From Desulfovibrio sp. (lineage in GTDB: Bacteria; Desulfobacterota; Desulfovibrionia; Desulfovibrionales; Desulfovibrionaceae): a stretch of 20,416 nt of DNA. Below, one piece after another: positions 15,071 to 20,416 of the stretch. The stretch covers positions 1-20,416 of the forward strand of contig VSMX01000026.1 in NCBI GenBank assembly GCA_009773975.1, in the 5' to 3' direction. Within the stretch, counting starts at the first letter, position 1. Each line of letters opens with the position of its first letter. Below the pieces are notes generated by a model. It ran no database searches. It was given only the letters and a program-made list of their open reading frames with translations, and had not been told where the DNA came from. Both the position numbers and the translations under genes were made by a program.

Positions 15071-15086
15071 GCGTTACATGTAACGC
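15071..15086. promoter_or_regulatory. perfect 16-bp palindrome before the leader ORF
   Basis: GCGTTACATGTAACGC is its own reverse complement and ends exactly where the AAGGAG ribosome site of the 33-codon ORF begins. It could be an operator for a dimeric regulator, or in RNA a 6-bp stem with a 4-base loop next to the ribosome site. A related TTAC-GAT-GTAA site lies at 15135-15145 at the end of the channel gene. No regulator can be named from the sequence. Confidence 0.55.
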
Positions 15087-15134
15087 GCTTCCATCGTTTT
15101 CTCAATTTTGCCGAATGTCTGGTTAGCATTGGAT

Positions 15135-16853
15135 TTACGATGTAATCGTCATGTTCTTGCCATATTTTTCATAGAAAGTTTTTTCGGACCTGGAATCCCC
15201 GATCAGGGACAATTCCTCGCCTTCCTCGAAAATATGCTTCGGGTCCGGATTGGCGTGCAGGATGCCCTCCTTGTTGCGCAAGGCGACGACGCTGCAATGG
15301 GTGGACGAGCGTATGCCGCTGCCCATCAGGGGTTTGCCGGCCAGGCTTTTGCCGACCGCGCTCCTGAAAATGTTCAGCCCTTCATTAATCATCAGCACCT
15401 TGCCGGGAGCCAGCAGATTGATGATGCTGCTGGAAACCATCGAGGCCAGGGAAAGCACGAGATCAGCGCCCGCGGCATGCAAAACGCCCACGTTGCGATC
15501 CAGGGTTGCCCTGCTGATGATCTGGATATCCTCGCGCAGGCGGCGGCAATAAATGGTAAGATATATGTTGGTGTCGTCGTCGTGGGTGGTGATGATGACC
15601 GAAGGGGCGGCGCGGATGCCGGCTTTTTCCAGAATTTCGAGATCCGCCGCGTCTCCTGTGACCATGTGGTTTTTTACAAAACCGCCCTTGGCGCTCTTGT
15701 CCACAACCACATATTTGCGTTTGCTTCTTTCAAGCTGCCTGGCGGCAACCAGCCCGACCCTGCCGCAGCCGATGACGATAACAGGCGCATCCTGGCTTGC
15801 CTCCACCACGTCCTTGCCCAGGTAGCGGTTTGCAGCCTGGATCTGATGCATGTCCCCAACAATTACGATAACCATTGTGGCTGTGAACACTGTGTCTGGC
15901 TGGGGCATGACGAATTTGCCCCTTTCCCAGAGGCCGACAACATTTGCGCCCGTGGCGCTTCGCAAACCGCTGTTGCGCAGCGACTTGCCCACAAGCTCGG
16001 TGCGCATGACAGGCCCTTCGGCCACAACCAGTTCCTTGAAGCGGCTAACTACGGAAAAGCGCATATTGAAATTGAGAATTCGGCGCGCCAGGGCCTCGCC
16101 CAGCAGTTTGTGAAAACGCAGCACCTTGGTGCAGCCCGCAAGCTGAAGTATATCGATGGCGTCCTCGCTCTGGGCGGAGGAGACGATGGGAACGTCCGGC
16201 GAGACATCCCGCGCCGTGAAGACGATGTTTGTGTTTCTGACGTCACTGTCCAGCGCCACAAGCATGGCCGCGCGCGAAATGCGCAAATTCTCGTAGGTCG
16301 TGCTGGAATCGTGTTCGCCGACTATGGCCTCATAGCCCTGGTCAAGCAAGTCCAGCGTCTTGCCGCTTTCCGTGCAAAGTATGACGCAGCGGGCGCCGTA
16401 TTCCTGCAGCTCGTCAACAAGGTTGAGCGCAATCGGGCTTGTGCTGACAACAATGACGTGGCCTTTGGCATCTTGCGGAATCGCGCGCGGGGTATGGCCT
16501 TTTTCCTGGGCTTTGAGCCACGGGGCGTAAAAGAACTGGACAAAAGTGAAGGGCAGCATGATCAGCATCAGGATCACGCCGGAAACAAGCACAATGAGCG
16601 TAAAGAGCTTGCCAGCGTCCGAGGTGAAGGTTATGTCGCCAAAGCCAAGGGTGGACATGACGGTAAGCGTCCAGTAAACGCCGGTTAGCCAGGAATAGTG
16701 CTGCCCTTCATGGTTCATTATCAGATGGAAGATTACGGAATAGAAGGCTATCAGGGTAACCAGCATCAGCAAAAAGCGCGTAAGGAAGACAAGGTTGCGC
16801 CGCACGCTGTGCTGTTGCAGAAAAAAAACTATCTGGCTGGGCAGGTATTTCAT
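15135..16853 (-). CDS. potassium channel with two tandem RCK modules (GsuK-like)
   Basis: A 572-residue inner-membrane K+ channel subunit. Two membrane helices (about 21-46 and 83-108) flank a pore loop with the filter STLGFGD (67-73), a variant of TVGYGD. Two RCK modules follow. RCK1 (about 131-335) has its nucleotide-loop glycines replaced by STSPIA; RCK2 (about 356-555) keeps GCGRVG (362-367) and the end-of-strand acidic residue in YVVVDKSA. Each has a TrkA-C type part, ending in EGEELSLIGD for the second. Two RCK modules in one chain is the design of GsuK from Geobacter sulfurreducens, gated by several ligands including nucleotides and Ca2+. The start is ATG 16853, with GAGG 6 bases ahead; the longer open frame to 16922 runs into the promoter. 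It diverges from ettA. Confidence 0.93.
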   Translation of the reverse strand: MKYLPSQIVFFLQQHSVRRNLVFLTRFLLMLVTLIAFYSVIFHLIMNHEGQHYSWLTGVYWTLTVMSTLGFGDITFTSDAGKLFTLIVLVSGVILMLIMLPFTFVQFFYAPWLKAQEKGHTPRAIPQDAKGHVIVVSTSPIALNLVDELQEYGARCVILCTESGKTLDLLDQGYEAIVGEHDSSTTYENLRISRAAMLVALDSDVRNTNIVFTARDVSPDVPIVSSAQSEDAIDILQLAGCTKVLRFHKLLGEALARRILNFNMRFSVVSRFKELVVAEGPVMRTELVGKSLRNSGLRSATGANVVGLWERGKFVMPQPDTVFTATMVIVIVGDMHQIQAANRYLGKDVVEASQDAPVIVIGCGRVGLVAARQLERSKRKYVVVDKSAKGGFVKNHMVTGDAADLEILEKAGIRAAPSVIITTHDDDTNIYLTIYCRRLREDIQIISRATLDRNVGVLHAAGADLVLSLASMVSSSIINLLAPGKVLMINEGLNIFRSAVGKSLAGKPLMGSGIRSSTHCSVVALRNKEGILHANPDPKHIFEEGEELSLIGDSRSEKTFYEKYGKNMTITS

Positions 16854-16893
16854 GAAAAGCCTCGCCTGGCTTTGGCATATTTTCAATACAAGC

Positions 16894-16922
16894 CCTATAG
16901 CAAAGTAAAATTCTGTTGCCAA
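16894..16922 (-). promoter_or_regulatory. sigma-70-like promoter for the potassium channel gene
   Basis: On the minus strand TTGGCA (16922-16917; 5 of 6 to consensus) and TATAGG (16899-16894; 4 of 6) are separated by exactly 17 bases. Transcription would begin about 35 bases before the ATG at 16853. Found by eye; the divergent ettA promoter should lie in the same 145-bp gap, but no equally good match was seen for it. Confidence 0.5.
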
Positions 16923-16998
16923 CCTTGCAAAAAACCATTATTTCTGCAAATTGTTATAAACCAAAGTCTTGATTATTCACTAGCATTTTGAGGAGATT

Positions 16999-18678
16999 AT
17001 GAGCGTCGAACCGGACAAGATTATTTATTCGATGATTCGCGTATCCAAACGGCATGGTCAGAAAGAAGTACTTAAAGATATATCCCTTTCCTATTTTTAC
17101 GGAGCCAAGATAGGCGTGCTCGGCCTGAACGGCGCCGGAAAATCCAGCCTTCTGAAAATCCTTGCCGGAGTTGACAAAAACTTTGACGGCAAGACAGTGC
17201 TGTCGCCAGGCTACACCGTCGGCTATCTGGAACAGGAGCCCCTGGCCAATGACACAAGGTCAGTGCGGGAAGTTGTGGAAGAGGGCTTTGCGGATCTGGC
17301 CGCCATCGCCCGGGAATATGAGGAGGTGAACCGGAAATTTGCCGAGGTTGACCCGGAGGAAATGCAGCCCCTGCTTGACCGCCAGGCCGAACTTCAGGAA
17401 AAGATGGATGCCCACAATATCTGGGATCTGGAATCCCGCCTGGAAATGGCCATGGACGCCCTGCGCTGTCCCCCCGGCGATATGCCCGTGGACAGGATTT
17501 CCGGCGGCGAGCGCCGCAGGGTGGCTCTGTGCAGGCTTTTGCTGCAAAACCCCGACATCCTTTTGCTTGACGAGCCTACAAATCACCTGGACGCGGAATC
17601 CGTGGCCTGGCTGGAACGCTATCTTTCCACCTTCCCCGGCACTGTAATTGCCGTAACCCACGACCGCTATTTCCTGGATAATGTCGCGGGCTGGATTCTG
17701 GAGCTTGACCGCGGCCGGGGCATACCTTTCAAGGGCAATTATTCGTCCTGGCTGGAGCAGAAGCAGAAGCGCCTGGCCGGCGAGGAAAAGGCCGAGGTAG
17801 CCCGGCAAAAGACCCTGCAGCGCGAACTGGAATGGATTCACATGTCGCCCAAAGGCCGGCACGCCAAGGGCAAGGCCAGAATCAACGCCTACGAGGCCAT
17901 GCTTTCCCATGAAAGCGAACGCAGGGCAAAAGATCTGGAAATCTATATTCCGCCGGGGCCGCGGCTTGGCAAAAGCGTCATCGAATTTGCCAAAATGGGC
18001 AAGAACATGGGCGACAGGGTGCTGATGGAAAATGTCAGCGCGATTATCCCGCCTGGCGCCATTGTCGGCATTGTCGGGCCAAACGGCGCGGGCAAGACCA
18101 CGCTTTTCAAAATGCTGACCGGCGAGGAAAAGCCGGACATTGGCGATTTGAAAGTGGGCGACACGGTAAAGTTTGCCCATGTTGACCAGGGCAGGGAATC
18201 CCTTGTTTCGGGAAAAAGCGTTTATGAAACGATCAGCGAGGGCCATGAAAGCATAAAACTTGGCAATCGCGAGGTCAACGCGCGCGCCTACTGCGCCCGC
18301 TTCAATTTCAATGGCGCGGACCAGCAAAAAAATGTCGACGTCCTTTCCGGGGGCGAGCGCAACCGCCTGCATCTTGCCCAAATGCTCAAATCCGGCGCGA
18401 ATGTCCTGCTTCTGGACGAGCCGACAAACGACATCGACGTCAACACAATGCGCGCCCTTGAGGATGCGCTGGACAATTTCGCGGGCTGCGTTCTGGTCAT
18501 CAGCCACGACCGCTGGTTCCTGGATCGTGTTGCCACGCATATCATGGCTTTTGAGGATGACGGCCAGGTCGTTTTCTTCGAGGGCAATTTCAGGGAATAT
18601 GACGCGGATCGCAAGAAACGGCTGGGCAAGGACGCTGACACGCCACATCGCCTGAAATTCCGCAGATTAACCCGTTAG
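16999..18678 (+). CDS. ettA: energy-dependent translational throttle ABC-F protein
   Basis: EttA is an ABC-F ATPase that binds the ribosomal E site and gates entry into elongation according to the ATP/ADP ratio. It has 559 residues; E. coli EttA has 555. Two ABC cassettes are visible: Walker A GLNGAGKSS, signature SGGERRRVAL and Walker B LLLDEPTNHLD in the first; Walker A GPNGAGKTT, signature LSGGERNRLHL and LLLDEPTNDID in the second. Between them lies the linker with RQKTLQRELEWIHMSPKGRHAKGKARINAYE, which is the EttA-type P-site interaction motif and separates it from Uup and from the resistance ABC-F proteins. The ATG has AGGAG 4 bases ahead. The DUF4139 gene follows after 14 bases. Its shadow frame on the other strand is long but not a gene. 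Confidence 0.95.
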   Translation: MSVEPDKIIYSMIRVSKRHGQKEVLKDISLSYFYGAKIGVLGLNGAGKSSLLKILAGVDKNFDGKTVLSPGYTVGYLEQEPLANDTRSVREVVEEGFADLAAIAREYEEVNRKFAEVDPEEMQPLLDRQAELQEKMDAHNIWDLESRLEMAMDALRCPPGDMPVDRISGGERRRVALCRLLLQNPDILLLDEPTNHLDAESVAWLERYLSTFPGTVIAVTHDRYFLDNVAGWILELDRGRGIPFKGNYSSWLEQKQKRLAGEEKAEVARQKTLQRELEWIHMSPKGRHAKGKARINAYEAMLSHESERRAKDLEIYIPPGPRLGKSVIEFAKMGKNMGDRVLMENVSAIIPPGAIVGIVGPNGAGKTTLFKMLTGEEKPDIGDLKVGDTVKFAHVDQGRESLVSGKSVYETISEGHESIKLGNREVNARAYCARFNFNGADQQKNVDVLSGGERNRLHLAQMLKSGANVLLLDEPTNDIDVNTMRALEDALDNFAGCVLVISHDRWFLDRVATHIMAFEDDGQVVFFEGNFREYDADRKKRLGKDADTPHRLKFRRLTR

Positions 18679-18692
18679 CGGGAGGAGACTAT

Positions 18693-20300
18693 ATGGACAG
18701 ATGCAAGCCCAGGCAGGGCAAAAAGGCATTGACGGCAATTGCCGTTATATTGATGTTTGCCGTATGCGCGATTTTTCCCAATGGGGCCTATGCCCAGCAA
18801 GGACAAAAAATGGAACAGCCGGCTGTTGAAAATGGAATGAAACTGTCCAGCCCGAAATCGGTGATTCTTTCCCCGAACGGAGGGCGGCTTGATTTTTCGC
18901 ATGACGCGATCATTGAAAAAATAAACGGCGTCAATACCGTGCGTTTTGCAATTCCCTCCGCCGCCGCGAATTTGCAGATTTCCATTCCCGGCAGCGTAAT
19001 CGAGCGTTTCAGCCAGGAACCCGCGAATCTGGATATCAAAAGCGATATCTCCGCCTTGCGCGCCAAATTGCTGGAGCAAAAAGCGGATATGGAAGGGCGG
19101 TTGCTGGCTGTGAAAAGCAGGATTGCCCTTCTGCAGGGCATCCCTGAAAGCGTTACAGCCCAGGAATTGAACCAGATGCAGCAGATAATGTCCGAAACCA
19201 TTCCCGGACTGGTCAGGGAACAGGCCGCGCTTGAGAAAAAACTGGCCGTCGTGGATCAGGAACTGCAGCAGATTCCGTCAACTTCCCATGTTGGGCAGAT
19301 TGTCAGCGTGGTTCTGGCCAATACCCATGAGGACGTCAAAAGGGCGCGCGTAAATTACAGCTATATGCTGCATAATTGCGGCTGGGACGCCGTTTATGAC
19401 TTCAACGCCCGACCCGAGGAAGGCAGCAATGACGTCATCGACGTGCGCCTGCTGGCCGAGATCTGGCAATATTCGGGCATGGACTGGACAGATACCGAAA
19501 TCACCCTGGCCACGCGGGGCACAGGCCCGCGCGAGCCGCAGCCGCTGCCGGAATGGGTGATCGATTCCAGTCCAAAGCCGCCGCAGCCCAGGGCCGTGCC
19601 CATGATGCTCAACGCGGCCAAGGCCAGGGGCGTGGCGGAAGATTCGGCGGAAGCCCCGGCCGCGGCCTACTCGCCGGTAACGTCGGACACCCAGTCCGTT
19701 TACGCCACCTGGAAGCTCTCCACAAAGGATTTGCCGGAAGGCAAATCCCGCCTGGTCATCACCAGGGATGCCTGGAAAGCCCCGCTCGAATGGCTGGCCA
19801 GGCCAAGCCGCGACGACAGCCGCGTCTTTTTGCTGGCCAGGTACGATTTGCCGACAAACCAGGCCTGGCCAGACGGCACGGCCGAATATTGCGTTGACGG
19901 CCAGAGCGTCGGCAGCGGCGTCTTCCATCCCCACGGCGGAGAAGCCATTATCTATCTTGGCGCCGACCCGAGAGTGAACGTCCGCACGACCATAGACAGC
20001 CACAAGCAGGGCGAAAAGGGCTTTATCAACACCAGCAAGACCTGGACCTGGGCCTGGACCTACACCATAACCAACGATCACGACAAGGACATCAAGGTGC
20101 GCCTTGAAAGGCCCATGCCCATGATCGTGGATCAGGGCGTTACAGTTACCTACGATGACAAGCCGGACGCCAAAAAAGACGAAAAGAAGCACATGCTTTA
20201 CTGGATTGTCGATGTGCCGGCGCACGGCAAGGCAAGCGTGGAACACAGCATCACCATCACCTCGCCCACCAAACTGCCCCTGCTGCCCGACGTGCCATAG
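18693..20300 (+). CDS. secreted DUF4139 domain protein
   Basis: A 535-residue exported protein. Residues 1-34 form a signal peptide: a basic start, the hydrophobic stretch AIAVILMFAVCAIF, and a probable signal peptidase I cut after AYA. An N-terminal beta part (about 50-110) resembles the DUF4140 domain, followed by two coiled-coil helices (about 117-150 and 160-195). The DUF4139 beta domain follows, recognised by CGWDAVYDFNARPE and IWQYSGMDWTDTEITLATRG. A Pro/Ala-rich loop near 285-325 interrupts it. The rest is beta-rich, ending with a polar tail. The family is of unknown function and acts outside the cytoplasm. The ATG has GGAGG 7 bases ahead and lies 14 bases after ettA, so both share a transcript, although no functional link is obvious. 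Confidence 0.88.
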   Translation: MDRCKPRQGKKALTAIAVILMFAVCAIFPNGAYAQQGQKMEQPAVENGMKLSSPKSVILSPNGGRLDFSHDAIIEKINGVNTVRFAIPSAAANLQISIPGSVIERFSQEPANLDIKSDISALRAKLLEQKADMEGRLLAVKSRIALLQGIPESVTAQELNQMQQIMSETIPGLVREQAALEKKLAVVDQELQQIPSTSHVGQIVSVVLANTHEDVKRARVNYSYMLHNCGWDAVYDFNARPEEGSNDVIDVRLLAEIWQYSGMDWTDTEITLATRGTGPREPQPLPEWVIDSSPKPPQPRAVPMMLNAAKARGVAEDSAEAPAAAYSPVTSDTQSVYATWKLSTKDLPEGKSRLVITRDAWKAPLEWLARPSRDDSRVFLLARYDLPTNQAWPDGTAEYCVDGQSVGSGVFHPHGGEAIIYLGADPRVNVRTTIDSHKQGEKGFINTSKTWTWAWTYTITNDHDKDIKVRLERPMPMIVDQGVTVTYDDKPDAKKDEKKHMLYWIVDVPAHGKASVEHSITITSPTKLPLLPDVP

Positions 20301-20338
20301 GCCTTGTTCTTGAAACTTGTAAAACAATAGCGGTCAAT

Positions 20339-20383
20339 GCGGGGCTCCGCCCCGCTCCCCGTTGGGGGCCGCGGCCCCCCAAC
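20339..20383. repeat. GC-rich double hairpin after the DUF4139 gene
   Basis: Two adjacent hairpins: GCGGGGC/GCCCCGC (20339-20345 with 20349-20355, loop TCC) and GTTGGGGG/CCCCCAAC (20361-20368 with 20376-20383). Neither is followed by a T-run. Elements of this G/C-block type are often dispersed between genes in Desulfovibrio and some other proteobacteria, so I call it a candidate repeat; only one copy is in the window. It may serve as the transcript end for ettA-DUF4139. Confidence 0.5.
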
Positions 20384-20416
20384 CCCCATTATGTGACAAA
20401 TAATAAAAACCGGGAA

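Noticed and set aside
15108..16688. 526-codon open frame on the plus strand opposite the potassium channel gene
   Set aside because: Its composition is that of a shadow frame (many His, Ala, Asp, Gly), it has no motifs, and the minus-strand frame has clear RCK and pore motifs.
16821..16828. Run of eight A in the channel gene as a phase-variable tract
   Set aside because: Eight bases is short for slippage switching, and it encodes ordinary Phe residues in the first segment; no other sign of phase variation.
17260..18648. 462-codon open frame on the minus strand opposite ettA
   Set aside because: It is exactly antisense to a fully conserved EttA, shows no family resemblance or ribosome site, and arises from the GC-biased codon use of the true gene.
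19278..20327. 349-codon open frame on the minus strand opposite the DUF4139 gene
   Set aside because: Shadow of the plus-strand gene, which has a signal peptide, a good ribosome site and family motifs.

Overview
The window looks like core chromosome of a Desulfovibrionaceae-type sulfate reducer or close relative (Desulfobacterota). The inference rests on three things: a TrmD fused to a C-terminal second RNA methyltransferase domain, the order trmD-rplS-rnhB-yraN-rsmI followed by HPr-EI-smpB (an order I recall from Desulfovibrio genomes, not checked here), and a split LysO. GC content appears moderate. Genes are densely packed with many 4 to 60 bp overlaps, and Shine-Dalgarno sites of the GGAG type are common. 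I see no insertion sequence, prophage, CRISPR array, rRNA or convincing tRNA.

Layout. (1) Positions 1-3330, minus strand: a tight operon reading lipoprotein, coaBC, an unrecognised 247-aa protein, and the two halves of a LysO-type lysine exporter. The second half runs off the left edge. (2) 3499-5418, plus strand: queA (queuosine) and argB (arginine). (3) 5419-5634: a convergent gap with a strong GC-rich hairpin and a second segment that can pair with it. (4) 15058 down to 5635, minus strand: a 9.4-kb unbroken run. It starts with a 33-codon ORF behind a perfect 16-bp palindrome and a strong ribosome binding site. Then come a terminator/antiterminator-like leader, an 811-aa membrane protein of unknown function, an Sfp-type phosphopantetheinyl transferase, trmD (fusion), rplS, rnhB, yraN, rsmI, HPr, ptsI and smpB. 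(5) 16853-15135, minus: a GsuK-like potassium channel with two RCK modules. (6) 16999-20300, plus: ettA followed closely by a secreted DUF4139 protein. The window ends in a GC-rich hairpin cluster.

How the genes fit together. Region 4 links translation and RNA maintenance (TrmD, L19, RsmI, SmpB, with EttA nearby) to a soluble phosphotransferase pair (HPr, EI). The PEP-utilising pair has no sugar permease in view, so its partners lie elsewhere and its role may be regulatory. The rpsP, KH-protein and rimM genes that usually precede trmD are absent; the PPTase and the 811-aa gene occupy that place.

The least explained part is 14857-15086: palindrome, short ORF, competing hairpins and a T-tract directly before the ribosome binding site of an unknown 811-aa membrane protein. 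I regard this as the best candidate for an undescribed regulatory unit. Most of the rest is ordinary housekeeping, with some unusual residues in TrmD, the PPTase and the potassium channel.
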